Source: Nocardia amamiensis
GTDB taxonomy: Bacteria > Actinomycetota > Actinomycetes > Mycobacteriales > Mycobacteriaceae
Direction: 5' to 3'
Assembly: GCF_015477605.1 (NCBI RefSeq)
Contig: NZ_JADLQX010000023.1
Location: 52,720-116,719 of the forward strand
DNA: 64,000 bases
Positions 14,861-23,776 of the stretch are shown in pieces. The stretch's first letter is position 1. Every line of letters starts with the position of its first letter. The translations under genes and the position numbers were made by a program. Under the pieces are notes generated by a model, which saw only the letters and a program-made list of their open reading frames with translations, made no database searches and had not been told where the DNA came from.

Positions 14861-15441
14861 GACTGCGAACCTTTCAGGCGGCTTACTAAGCGCTTGTTAA
14901 CTTCGTGCCACGATGGTGGACGGACTCGCAGCGGTCAATACCCAGGAGCAATATCCGGACTGTGGGACAGCACACATTGACACCGGCGGCATTACTCGTT
15001 CTGGGCTGCACACGCTTGCAACCACCTGCGCCACGTAATGTGCCGTCCAATGAGCATGGCCGGCGTCACATCAGCTTCGTCCTCGACACCTCGCCATTCA
15101 TCCCAGGATGTTATGCGGCACGGTCCGATCGTGCGCGTGTCGTTACCATCCGGATTTTCTGTTGGAACTGATCTCTGAAATTCCCCAACTCGCAAGCGGA
15201 TTCGCAGTTTACTATCGGATTCGTCTCAAACTTGCTGCCGTGTACGGCAATTCGCCCGGTTCGCCAGGCTGATGCCGCCTACCGAATTTCTGTGCACCAC
15301 TCGTCAGATCCGACCGAACGCAGTTCTCGACAGCACCATCGTAGATCCTCTCGGTAGCCATCTCGGGGGGTGCTGCAGGCCGCGCGCTACTTCGCCGACG
15401 CCGCGGTCGCGAGATCCATCCAGAGAGAACGGAGTCGCCGC
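14861..15441. other. Divergent intergenic region, no gene seen
   Basis: About 580 bases between the thiolase and the DUF4239-like gene. Apart from the operator at 14883-14900, only short open frames without ribosome-binding sites or family features occur. The segment is less GC-rich than its surroundings (about 15100-15260), which fits promoter DNA. Confidence 0.4.
14883..14900. promoter_or_regulatory. Operator upstream of the thiolase operon
   Basis: TTACTAAGCGCTTGTTAA is a near-perfect palindrome around AAGCGCTT, 23 bases before the thiolase ATG. It resembles sites of TetR-type regulators of lipid and steroid catabolism in mycobacteria; the TetR protein encoded at the end of this operon is the natural candidate. 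Confidence 0.6.
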
Positions 15442-16203
15442 ATGGCCATCGAGTTCCTCGTCCCTGCCCTCACCGCACTGGTCGCGGTATCCGTACTCGT
15501 GGCCGGGGATTGTCTGCATCCGAAGACATGGCGGCAGACCGACGACGACACCGTCGGCGCATTGGTGCTCAACTTGATCAACACGATCTTCATGGCAGTG
15601 GTCGCGTTCATCGTGGTGATTGCCTGGCAGCAGTACGACAATGCACGCAATCACACCATTGCCGAAGCAAAGGCACTCATCGATACGTATTGGGCGGCGC
15701 ACGCGATGCCGGATCCCGACCACACGCGAATCCAAGGCCTGGTCCGCGATTACACCGCACAGGTCATCACCGAGGAATGGTCCGTCATGGCCGACCAAGG
15801 CCGGCTCAGCCAATCCACCCAGGACACCCTCGACACACTGCGCGATGCGGTGGCGTCGGTCAACGCGGCGGACTCCGAGACCGACAGTCTGCGCGCAAGT
15901 GCTCTGACCAGCCTCGAGGCGGTGGCCCAGGCTCGCGCCGACCGTGCCCTGGACGCCGGTTACCGAGTTCCCGGGTTCCTCTATCTGGCTATGTGGGTCA
16001 GCACGGTCCTACTGCTGCTCAGCGTGGTCCTTTCCGGCGTCCAAGTCACCAAACGCAGTGTCGTGACGACCGCGCTGCTCGGCGCCGTCGTCGGTGTCGT
16101 GATCCGGGCGATCTACAACCTCGACCAGCCGTTCTCGGGCGGGAACCTGGTCCCGAAAGACGCCTTCGAACTCGCTCTGTCCCGCTACCAGCACACGTCT
16201 TGA
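15442..16203 (+). CDS. DUF4239-like membrane protein
   Basis: 253 residues from ATG 15442, behind GGAGTCGCCGC. It has an N-terminal helix (LVPALTALVAVSVLVAG), a second (LVLNLINTIFMAVVAFIVVIAWQ), a hydrophilic helical domain with the family-like NARNHTIAEAKALIDTYWAA, and two C-terminal helices (FLYLAMWVSTVLLLLSVVLSG; TTALLGAVVGVVIRAIY) ending in LDQPFSGG. That order matches the bestrophin-like DUF4239 proteins found across actinobacteria; their function is unknown. The next gene lies 39 bases downstream on the same strand and may be co-transcribed. Confidence 0.75.
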   Translation: MAIEFLVPALTALVAVSVLVAGDCLHPKTWRQTDDDTVGALVLNLINTIFMAVVAFIVVIAWQQYDNARNHTIAEAKALIDTYWAAHAMPDPDHTRIQGLVRDYTAQVITEEWSVMADQGRLSQSTQDTLDTLRDAVASVNAADSETDSLRASALTSLEAVAQARADRALDAGYRVPGFLYLAMWVSTVLLLLSVVLSGVQVTKRSVVTTALLGAVVGVVIRAIYNLDQPFSGGNLVPKDAFELALSRYQHTS

Positions 16204-16242
16204 TCTTTCCGCGAAGTTTCGACAACGACGAGGCGACTGCAC

Positions 16243-17211
16243 ATGCGACGCAATCGAGGCGCAACTCGAACACGAGGACTCGCAAAGGGATTCGCCGCGG
16301 CGATGCTCCCACTGACTATTGCCGCACTCGCGGCCCGGCCGATCGAAGCATCCGCAGAGGCGCCACCGTGGCAACCCGTCGGCGACCTCGCAACCGGAAG
16401 CGCCGGCCCTGGGGTCGGCGCCGACCCGGCGGGCAGTCCTTCGGGCCTCGGCCCCGGCGCCTCGGCATCAGGCAGCGCCTTCGGTTCCGATGCCGAGGGC
16501 GCGTCGTACGGTGAGCCTTTGGGTCTCGGCCCAGTTCGTATGCCTTCCGGCAGCGCCGCGGGCGTTCGCCCCGGCTATCTCTCCACCGGCAGTGCCGACC
16601 CTGATGGCGCCGGTCTTCTCGGCACCGCCGATACGGGACTCGACGGCACGCACCCCACAGCGGATGCGGCGCCTGACCCGAACGGCATGGCAGGTAGTCC
16701 AGCCGAGGCACTACAACTCGATACCGGCAGCGTCCAGCTGGCGTGTACCGGTAGCGCCCTGGCCGGAAGCGCATTGCTTCTGCTCGGATCGGCCACCGGC
16801 AGCGGCTTCGGCTCTTTCGGGTCGAGCCTCATCGGCACGGGGTCGAACGGATCAGGACTCGGCAGCGCGGCGGTCGGTAGCGCCGCCACCGGCAGCGCGC
16901 TGCTGACCTGCCTGCTCCTGCTTCCCACCGCGCCGCCGCCGGTGCCTATGAGCCCCCTCCAACTCGGCCCGCCCGCACCGGAATTCGTTCCGGTCCCAGC
17001 CACCGTCCGCACGCAGACACTTCCGATCCAAGCGGAGCGCCCCCTCGCCGAGCCGCCACCGAACCGCCAACGGCCGAGGAACCTGCAAGCCGCCGAACCG
17101 ACCACAGACCCTCTCGCCTGGAACCTCGTAAAGCTGATGACGGTATTGGTCGTCACCGTCCTCACCATCGCCCGCGTCCGCATGTCGCCGGGCCCAGGGC
17201 GAACCCGCTGA
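16243..17211 (+). CDS. Secreted, Gly/Ser/Ala-rich, C-terminally anchored protein of unknown function
   Basis: 322 residues. The N terminus has a basic region and hydrophobic core (GFAAAMLPLTIAALAARPIEASA), fitting a signal peptide. Residues 50-220 are built from irregular G-S-A and G-S-G units (TGSALAGSALLLLGSATGSG and similar). A proline-rich segment follows at about 220-280, then a final hydrophobic helix (LVKLMTVLVVTVLTIARV) and a basic tail. That layout suggests an exported protein held in the membrane or envelope by the C-terminal helix. No known domain is recognised. The Gly/Ser codons show strong third-position GC, so the frame looks real. Confidence 0.65.
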   Translation: MRRNRGATRTRGLAKGFAAAMLPLTIAALAARPIEASAEAPPWQPVGDLATGSAGPGVGADPAGSPSGLGPGASASGSAFGSDAEGASYGEPLGLGPVRMPSGSAAGVRPGYLSTGSADPDGAGLLGTADTGLDGTHPTADAAPDPNGMAGSPAEALQLDTGSVQLACTGSALAGSALLLLGSATGSGFGSFGSSLIGTGSNGSGLGSAAVGSAATGSALLTCLLLLPTAPPPVPMSPLQLGPPAPEFVPVPATVRTQTLPIQAERPLAEPPPNRQRPRNLQAAEPTTDPLAWNLVKLMTVLVVTVLTIARVRMSPGPGRTR

Positions 17212-17220
17212 CCAGCACGA

Positions 17221-17247
17221 GCCCGGGTGAAGGCACACTGCCCGGGC
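17221..17247 (+). terminator. Possible weak terminator
   Basis: GCCCGGG (17221-17227) pairs with CCCGGGC (17241-17247) across a 13-base loop, ten bases after the stop of the Gly/Ser-rich protein gene. No T-run follows. Confidence 0.35.
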
Positions 17248-17494
17248 GGTGGTACCCGATCAGGGCGCCATGTCCGGCCCTTGCGTGCAGAGTGCCGACT
17301 CCACCCGCCTGCTCGGCGCGGGTTCGCCGGAAACGCACGGCTTTCTGCTCGAACCGAGCGCGGAGATCTGCCGGGGACACTCGAACCGCTCGAGGTTGCA
17401 CCGTGTGCGTGGAAATCCAACGGGGCGGCGATGAATTTCAGCTGTTCCCACCGTCAGAGATGTTGGAGCCCCGCGACGACATCGAAGGAGAGCC

Positions 17495-17989
17495 ATGACC
17501 ACCGACCGGACCGCCGCTGATCCGACGGCTGATCCTCACTTGCTCGACCTCACAGAGGTGCCCACAGCTGTCGTTCACAGCCGAGTCGCGGAGGGCGAGT
17601 TGCGTGATTTCTTCGACAAGTCGTTCCGTACGTTGCCGGAGGTTATTGCCGTCCAGGAGGCGATGATCCAAGGACCGGCGTTCGGCCTGTACAGGGAGGC
17701 GGCCGACGGCTTGGTCGACGTCGAGGTCGGGTTTCCGGTCGATCGGCGCATACAGCCCGACCGGGATGTCACCCCCAGTCGCCTGCCCGCGGGAAAGGTG
17801 GCTCGAATCGTGCACGTCGGCGCGTTCGACGGATTGAGCGGTACCTGGGACCGCTTACGGTCCTGGATCGGAACGCATGGGCTCACGCCGGGGCCGGTCC
17901 GGTGGGAGGTCTACCTCATCCGGCCGAACCCGCAGATGGATCCGAGCGATCTGCGCACGGAGCTGAACTGGCCTGTGCTGCGTGCCTAG
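17495..17989 (+). CDS. GyrI-like effector-binding domain protein
   Basis: 164 residues from ATG 17495 behind AAGGAGAGCC. The SOUL/GyrI-like fold is suggested by VPTAVVHSRVAEGELRDFFDKSF at the start, the central strand GPAFGLYR, and the paired GFPVDRRI..LPAGKVARIVHVGAFDGL, with a conserved Glu in VRWEVYL. These domains bind small hydrophobic or cationic ligands as AraC/MerR effector modules or as stand-alone binding proteins. No DNA-binding domain is attached, so this is a stand-alone form. It is convergent with the large SARP-like regulator. Confidence 0.8.
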   Translation: MTTDRTAADPTADPHLLDLTEVPTAVVHSRVAEGELRDFFDKSFRTLPEVIAVQEAMIQGPAFGLYREAADGLVDVEVGFPVDRRIQPDRDVTPSRLPAGKVARIVHVGAFDGLSGTWDRLRSWIGTHGLTPGPVRWEVYLIRPNPQMDPSDLRTELNWPVLRA

Positions 17990-18019
17990 TTGCGGGCGGC
18001 CTGCGCAACATGGTCGCGC

Positions 18020-21000
18020 TCAGGTGAAGGGCCACCGGGTCAGTCGATCCTCGGCGCGCGACTCGTACGGCCGCGCGCCGAGTGCGCGCGCCCGGTCCCG
18101 CGCGGCGAGCACCTCGTCGCGCGCGCCTGGGAGACCGAGGATTCCACGTGCGGTGCCGCGGTAGAGCCCGGACGGCCCGAGACACACCAGTCCGGGCCAC
18201 TGCACGATCAACGTCTCACCCCACCCCTGGGTCAGGGGTTCGAGTTCGGCGGTGAGCTCGACCACCCGGTCGCGATGCCGCGGCGCGCATCGACCGACCG
18301 CGAGCAGCGCCTCGACGAGCAGCGGCACACGCACGACGACGCGCGGGCCGTGCGACCTCCGCGGCAGGGCGATGATCGACTCGATCGATGACATGGCCCG
18401 CTCGTGGTCACCGATCTCCGCGGCGGCCATCGCAACCACGAGCGCGAAGTCCTCGTCGAAGTCCTCGGCCATGCGCTCGGCTTCGTTCAGTACCTCGCCG
18501 AGGCGTCCGCCATGCCACAGCTCGATCGAACTGCTCGTCAGCACCGAGGCCTCGGCGAGCAACCGGGCCTGATCGTCGACCGTCCCCAGGTCTTCGGCGA
18601 AGCGGGTCATCAGCGCCCGCGACCGCCGGTAGTCGCCACGCAGCACGGCGAGCATCACCTGCCACCACAGCTGGGTGGCCGCGAGGTCGGTGCCGCCGGC
18701 GGAGGCGAGCCGGGCGAACTCGGCCGAGAGTCGGCGGACCAGCCGCATATCGCCCGCCTCGAGAGCACAGACGCGGCGCAGATGGACCGCTGTCGCCCGC
18801 GCCGTGCGGTCGTGGCCCGCGAGTTCCTCGAGTTCCTCGGAGATCTTGCGCCGATCCGCGACGGTTGCCGGGTCCCAGGTGCACACGAATTCGGCCAGCA
18901 GTACCTGCGGCCACGATCGGCTCCCCGGTGCGCTGCGAGCCCGCGCGTCGGCCAAGGCGTCGAGATCGCCGGCGAGACCGTGAATCGCGCGGTCGGCGGC
19001 CTCGATCGCTTCCACCTCGGCGACCAGGTCGGAGTCCAGATCGAGGCGATGAGCCAGGGTCTGCGCTCGCAGCCCCGAGGAACCTGTTTGCACCACGCCG
19101 TATCCGGAGAAGTAGCCGGCTACGCCACGCGGTGCGGCCAGCAGCGCGGTCCGCGCCAGCCCGGACCGGTCGCGGCGTTCACCGCAGCGCCGACCGGCTC
19201 GGTCGAAACACGCGGCGGCCGAGTCGTAGTGGCCGAGCCGGTTGTGCGCTTGTCCGGCAAGCCAATCCAACTCGATCAGCAATTCCGCGTCGCCGGGATC
19301 CGCGTGCCGGATCCCGCGCGCGGCGAATTCGGCGCACTCGGTGGCCGCCTCCCGGCGCAGCGCGTCCCGCGCCGCGGCGACACAGGCGTGCGCGGCGGTG
19401 GAATCCAGCGAATCGAGTGCGGCGGCGCTGCGATGCAGTGCCTGCGCGGTGAGCGCATCGGGTCGCAGGTCGGCCAGCGCGTCCGCGATCCGCTTGTGCA
19501 ACAGCGCCGTCCGTACCGCACCGATCGTGGCGAGCACGGCGGCGCGCACGAGCTCGTGCCCGAAGGCGACTGTGCCGTCTTCGACTTGGACGACCCGCGC
19601 GGTGACGAGTTCACTGATCCGGTCATCGAACCGTGGGGCGCCGTCGGCGGCGGCGGCCAGTCCGATCGAAGCGTGCGGGCCGATGACGGCCAGCACCTCG
19701 GCGAGCGCTCGCGCCGACGGTGAAACGGCGCCCAGCTTCGCTGCCGTGATCTCGGTCGCGGCGCCGCCGACGTCCAGGGGACGTCCGGCCCGAACGAGAT
19801 CGCACAGTTGCACCGCGACGAAGGGGCTGCCGCCGCTCAACTCGATGATCTGGGCGCGCACGCCAGGACCGGCCGAACCAGGATCGGCGCGGACCAGTTC
19901 GTCCACCGCCGCGTCGGAGAGCGGCGGCAGGTCCACCGCCACATGGGCTCCCGCGGACTGGAGCAACCGCACGGCGGCGCCCACGTCGGCCGGGAGTGGT
20001 TCGGGCCGGACCGTGAGCAACAGCAGAATGGGGTAGGCGCGCAGCACCCGCATGGCCGCCGCGATCATCCGCACCGAATCGGGGTCGGCCCACTGCACGT
20101 CATCGATGATCGCGACCATTCGGCCGGTCTCCCGCGCCACGTCCGCGAACAGCGCCGCGAGTGCGCGCGGTGTCGGGATGTCGGGGACGGCGCGCCCGGA
20201 CAGCGCCGCCTGATCCAGCCACGGCATCAGCGTCGCCAGGGCCGTGGAGCCTGCCCCGCTGCTGCCCGCGGTGAAGAAGGCCACGTCGCCGTGGCGTCGC
20301 ACGGTATCCTCGACGACGGCCGTCTTGCCGATTCCAGCTGCGCCGCGCACCGTCACGACGGTCAGTCCCTGCCGGGACCGGCTTCGGGCGCGGTCGAGTA
20401 CCGCGGCGACGTCGGCACGTCCGACGAGTCCGGACCGCCCCATCGCTCCGGCAGTCGACGGCGTTGCCGGATGGCGGATTTCGTTCTCGACCCGGACGGT
20501 GTCGGGCGCGGGATCGAGCCCGAGATCTTCGCGTAGCGAACGCCGCAACCGAACGAGAACGTCGAGCGCTTCGGCGATCCGTCCGCAGTCGCGCAGCGCC
20601 AGTGCCAGCAGCCGTGCCGTGCCTTCCCGATGGGGGTGCCGCTCGCGTTCGTCGGTGAGCAGTGTGACCGCGTGCCGGGCGCGGCCGAGCACGATCAATC
20701 CCTCGGCGCACAATTCGACGAGTTCCGAGCGCAACTCCGCCAGACGTGCCCGTTCGGGAGCGAGTTCGGCGACGTCGTCGACATCGGACAGCGCGTCGCC
20801 GCGCCACAGGCGCAACGCGCGTTCGAGCAGATCGACGGTTCGTCCGACGTCCCCGTCGGCGTGTGCCGCCCGGGCGTCCCTGGACAGCACGTCGAGCAAG
20901 TCGAGATCGGTGCCCGATCCGCCGCATCGCAGTACGTAGCCGTTCGGGTTCGTCTCGATCCGGAATTCGGGGAGCGGCCGCAGCGCCCGGCGCAACCGGG

Positions 21001-21235
21001 ACACGTAACCCTGCAGGGTGACCAGGGCGCTCTCGGGCGGGCTCCCCCGCCACAGCAGTTCGCAGAGATACTGCGCACTGCGAGTGGTGCGCTCGGCCGC
21101 GAGGATGACCAGGAGGTCGGCGTGCTTGCGCGCCGGAATGGTGATGCGGGTGCCATCGGGACCACGCACCTCCAGCGGCCCGAGCACCGCGATGGCGGGT
21201 GGGTCGTCATCGGACCGGCCGCGCACCAGCGTCAC
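18020..21235 (-). CDS. SARP-type regulator with AAA/NB-ARC-like and TPR-like regions
   Basis: 1071 residues from GTG 21235; the frame is open about 940 bases further, but that part overlaps the divergent membrane-protein gene. Residues 15-90 form an OmpR-type winged helix (IAVLGPLEVRGPDGTRITIPARKHADLLVILA), followed by a bacterial transcriptional activation domain to about 245. A P-loop ATPase follows: Walker A RGAAGIGKTAVVE and Walker B MVAIIDDVQWADPDS. The C-terminal half of some 500 residues is helical and TPR-like. No LuxR helix-turn-helix is visible at the end. Such proteins activate secondary metabolism or stress genes from direct-repeat promoters. It is divergent from a membrane-protein gene 27 bases away, a likely target. 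Confidence 0.85.
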   Translation of the reverse strand: MTLVRGRSDDDPPAIAVLGPLEVRGPDGTRITIPARKHADLLVILAAERTTRSAQYLCELLWRGSPPESALVTLQGYVSRLRRALRPLPEFRIETNPNGYVLRCGGSGTDLDLLDVLSRDARAAHADGDVGRTVDLLERALRLWRGDALSDVDDVAELAPERARLAELRSELVELCAEGLIVLGRARHAVTLLTDERERHPHREGTARLLALALRDCGRIAEALDVLVRLRRSLREDLGLDPAPDTVRVENEIRHPATPSTAGAMGRSGLVGRADVAAVLDRARSRSRQGLTVVTVRGAAGIGKTAVVEDTVRRHGDVAFFTAGSSGAGSTALATLMPWLDQAALSGRAVPDIPTPRALAALFADVARETGRMVAIIDDVQWADPDSVRMIAAAMRVLRAYPILLLLTVRPEPLPADVGAAVRLLQSAGAHVAVDLPPLSDAAVDELVRADPGSAGPGVRAQIIELSGGSPFVAVQLCDLVRAGRPLDVGGAATEITAAKLGAVSPSARALAEVLAVIGPHASIGLAAAADGAPRFDDRISELVTARVVQVEDGTVAFGHELVRAAVLATIGAVRTALLHKRIADALADLRPDALTAQALHRSAAALDSLDSTAAHACVAAARDALRREAATECAEFAARGIRHADPGDAELLIELDWLAGQAHNRLGHYDSAAACFDRAGRRCGERRDRSGLARTALLAAPRGVAGYFSGYGVVQTGSSGLRAQTLAHRLDLDSDLVAEVEAIEAADRAIHGLAGDLDALADARARSAPGSRSWPQVLLAEFVCTWDPATVADRRKISEELEELAGHDRTARATAVHLRRVCALEAGDMRLVRRLSAEFARLASAGGTDLAATQLWWQVMLAVLRGDYRRSRALMTRFAEDLGTVDDQARLLAEASVLTSSSIELWHGGRLGEVLNEAERMAEDFDEDFALVVAMAAAEIGDHERAMSSIESIIALPRRSHGPRVVVRVPLLVEALLAVGRCAPRHRDRVVELTAELEPLTQGWGETLIVQWPGLVCLGPSGLYRGTARGILGLPGARDEVLAARDRARALGARPYESRAEDRLTRWPFT

Positions 21236-21262
21236 ACCAGCGCCCTCGTCGACTCTTGGCTC

Positions 21263-22015
21263 ATGACACACACGCAAGCACTCCTGCCAACCCCGGCCAC
21301 CGGCGCGGATCGGACCGTCGGCGGCCCCTCTCGCGAGACTGTACTGCGGATGTGCGGTACCGCGCTGACCATTGGCGGCCCCCTGTGCATCGCGGGCGGC
21401 ACATTGCATCCGATTGTCGCGGGCAAGGGCCATTCGGTCGAAGCGCTCACCAGCCCGGGCACGCCGATCGCGCAAGCCCTGCTCGGCGTAGGAACCGTCC
21501 TGCTGGTCCTCGGCCTCCCCGGAATGTACGCCTGGCTGCGGCCGAGACTCGGCACGGCCGGATTCGTCGGCACGGTCTGCTACCTCGTCGGCAATATCGC
21601 CACCGCGACCGGTCATCTCACCGTCGAGTTGTTCGTCGCCTACCCCTTCGCGTCCCACCCCGACACCGCGCACCTGATCGCCGACAACGACAACATGATC
21701 GACTCGACCGCGTTCGCACTGTTCAACACGATCGGCGGTCTGGTCATGCTCGCCGGGATGGGCCTGCTGGGCGCGAGCATGCTGCGCCACCACACGATTC
21801 CCCGCTGGATCGCGGTGCTCACGACGCTCGGCATGGTCGGCTTCTTCCTCCCGATTCCGGCCACCCAGGGGCTGTCCGGATTCATGTGGGAAGCGCCACG
21901 CGGCATCGCCGTCGCCGCTATCGGTGTCCTGATGCTGCGCCGGCCGGGCGGATTGCGCCGTTGGGCGAAGCACGCGCGCGGCCGGTTCTCCTCGGATCAC
22001 GAGCGGACCGCGTGA
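21263..22015 (+). CDS. Multi-pass membrane protein of unknown function
   Basis: 250 residues from ATG 21263. Six hydrophobic segments are visible (for example MCGTALTIGGPLCIAGGTLHP, ALLGVGTVLLVLGLPGMYAWL, FVGTVCYLVGNIATATG, GGLVMLAGMGLLG, WIAVLTTLGMVGFFLPI and GIAVAAIGVLML). Conserved-looking His and Asp residues lie between helices. It resembles DUF4386-type actinobacterial membrane proteins, but I am not certain. It is divergent from the SARP-like regulator with only 27 bases between the starts, so both promoters overlap and the regulator probably controls it. Confidence 0.75.
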   Translation: MTHTQALLPTPATGADRTVGGPSRETVLRMCGTALTIGGPLCIAGGTLHPIVAGKGHSVEALTSPGTPIAQALLGVGTVLLVLGLPGMYAWLRPRLGTAGFVGTVCYLVGNIATATGHLTVELFVAYPFASHPDTAHLIADNDNMIDSTAFALFNTIGGLVMLAGMGLLGASMLRHHTIPRWIAVLTTLGMVGFFLPIPATQGLSGFMWEAPRGIAVAAIGVLMLRRPGGLRRWAKHARGRFSSDHERTA

Positions 22016-22519
22016 TCCGGCCGTTCCGGACGGGATGTCGTCACCGCGGTGGGGACCTGCCGCGGCTCCGGGCGAGCGGCTCTCGTGTCGGTCCTCGTCC
22101 TGCCATCGCTGGGCCGAGCGAGTCCACGGCCCGGCGAGGAGGTGTTCTTCCAGTGCACGGTCGGCCTTCCGCATGCGGTGGGCTCGTGCAGCCGCACGGG
22201 CAGCACGGTCCGGACATCGACAGGCATATGGTGCACGCTCTCGGTATTGCGGCTGCGTCGACCCGAGAAGCGTGAGAGTTCTTCCGAGTCAAGCGGTTAC
22301 GGCGATGACGGCGGAAACGGGACGTACGAGCGGCCTGGGTCGGGACCGAGCCTCGAGGTTCGGCGGGACCGCAATCGCTTGCGATACGCCACTATTGACC
22401 GTGCCGTTGCACAACGATACGTTATGTGCGTCACGAACGGTGAGGTGCCGCCGGCCGACAGGACCGAGGCGCCCGCCGCCGAGTTCGTGGCTTCTGCTTC
22501 CTGAACAGAAGGACGGGTC
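22016..22519. other. Intergenic region with a small inverted repeat
   Basis: About 500 bases without a supported gene. CGTTG-CA-CAACG (22405-22416), followed by ATACGTTATG, lies some 105 bases before the DUF606-pair start and could be an operator in its promoter. A frame open from 22049 to 22504 is basic and low in hydrophobic content and was not accepted. Confidence 0.4.
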
Positions 22520-23044
22520 ATGGCCTTCATCGGTCTCGGGCTGGTATTCCTCTTCATTCTCGTGTCCGGTGGCCTGCGATCCGTCGAGGTCGGGTTCCAG
22601 AACACGCAGAAGATCTACGTGCAGAACGTGTGGCTGTGCGCAGTGTTCTCGTATGCCGTTGCGCTAGCTGGTTTCTCGATCTTCCTGGCAGTGTCGAGGG
22701 TGGTCGCGCCTTCGGCGTGGCCGAGTCTCGACGACGTGCGGGACATGCCGTGGTGGGCGCCGTTCGGCGGCTTGATCGGCGGCGTGGCGGTGGTCGGCAT
22801 GATCGCTGTCGCCAAGTACGTCGGCGTGGCGACCTTCAACGCGGTGGTCATCGTGAGCGAGATGGTGGTCGCGCTGGGGATGGATCACTTCGGGCTCATG
22901 GGGTTCCACACCAGGGAGATCACCCCGGCCCGCCTGGTCGCGGTCGGATTGATCACGGTAGCGGTCTACCTGATGGCCAGTGACTCGCCGGAACAACCAC
23001 CCGCATTACTCACCGCCGCCGACGCCGAGGGGGTCTCCCGATGA
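22520..23044 (+). CDS. DUF606-type small DMT transporter, first subunit
   Basis: 174 residues with five predicted transmembrane segments: FIGLGLVFLFILVSGGL, NVWLCAVFSYAVALAGFSIFLAV, APFGGLIGGVAVVGMIAVAKYVG, FNAVVIVSEMVVALGM and LVAVGLITVAVYLM. The WAPFGGLIGG motif, the F-N-A-V-V-I-V-S-E-M helix and the terminal D-H-F-G-L-M-G-F segment are typical of DUF606 (YdcZ-like) half-size members of the drug/metabolite transporter superfamily. These usually come as adjacent pairs that assemble. The second copy starts four bases before this stop (ATGA). The substrate is unknown. Confidence 0.8.
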   Translation: MAFIGLGLVFLFILVSGGLRSVEVGFQNTQKIYVQNVWLCAVFSYAVALAGFSIFLAVSRVVAPSAWPSLDDVRDMPWWAPFGGLIGGVAVVGMIAVAKYVGVATFNAVVIVSEMVVALGMDHFGLMGFHTREITPARLVAVGLITVAVYLMASDSPEQPPALLTAADAEGVSR

Positions 23045-23553
23045 CGACGACTACCACTCCCGCTGCCGAGAAACGTCCCACGCTGACGCGCTCGGCGATG
23101 ACCCTGATCTTCGCGCTCATGCTGGTCGGCGGCGCGTTGCGGTCGGTGGAGGCCGGGTGCCAGAACACGCTGAAGCTGGCACTGAAGGACGTGTGGCTGT
23201 GCGGGGTGATCTCCTACGCCGTGGCCCTCATCGGCGTCGGCGCGATCCTCGTCGCCTCCCTGATGGTTTCGCGTCGCCGGGTATGGCCGGCCCGAGCCGA
23301 CCTCGCGGCCATGCCCAAGTGGGCCCCATTCGGCGGACTCACCGGTGGCGCGGCGATCTTCGCCATGATCACGGTCGCCTCCAGCGTCGGAGTCGGCACG
23401 TTCAACGCTTTGATCATCGCCGGTCAGATGTTCGTCGCCGCGGCGATGGACCACTTCGGAGTGCTGGGGTTCCCACGTCGCCGGATCAATGCCCGACGCG
23501 TCGCGGCTTGCGCCATGATCATCGTCGGCTCCTACCTGATGGCGAAATACTGA
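23041..23553 (+). CDS. DUF606-type small DMT transporter, second subunit
   Basis: 170 residues, clearly paralogous to the preceding protein: LVGGALRSVEAGCQNTLKLALKDVWLCGVISYAVALIGVG aligns with the first subunit's SGGLRSVEVGFQNTQKIYVQNVWLCAVFSYAVALAG. KWAPFGGLTGG and TFNALIIAGQMFVAAAMDHFGVLGF also match. The start overlaps the upstream stop (ATGA), so the two are translationally coupled and probably form a heterodimeric transporter, in the manner of other half-size DMT pairs. The N terminus is slightly longer and Thr-rich. No terminator hairpin was found right after it. Confidence 0.8.
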   Translation: MTTTTTPAAEKRPTLTRSAMTLIFALMLVGGALRSVEAGCQNTLKLALKDVWLCGVISYAVALIGVGAILVASLMVSRRRVWPARADLAAMPKWAPFGGLTGGAAIFAMITVASSVGVGTFNALIIAGQMFVAAAMDHFGVLGFPRRRINARRVAACAMIIVGSYLMAKY

Positions 23554-23776
23554 CCTCGGTTATGTTACTGAGCATTCATAAGGCCGGGGCGTGCATCCGA
23601 CCTGCCACGAGCGACAACATGGCGGGGTTGACGAACTCGACCGCGGTCGATGTTATTTGTCTCAACTGTGCACGATCCGCGGTTGTGGAGCGATAGTTTC
23701 GCTACCCTCTGGCGCGGGTATTGGCTGAGGTGCCGTCCGGGCCGGGCGGAACCGCGTCGGAGGTAGGGCATTACGC

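Noticed and set aside
13535..14980. 481-codon plus-strand frame across the thiolase gene
   Set aside because: Antisense to the thiolase, whose motifs are complete; the composition (His, Asp, Gln, Arg-rich) is that of a shadow frame.
20630..21262. Upstream part of the plus-strand frame containing the six-helix membrane protein
   Set aside because: It overlaps the SARP-like gene on the other strand; hydrophobic helices begin only after ATG 21263.
21236..22174. N-terminal extension of the SARP-like regulator to 22174
   Set aside because: It would overlap the divergent membrane-protein gene almost completely and is Arg/Asp-rich; the winged helix begins just after GTG 21235.
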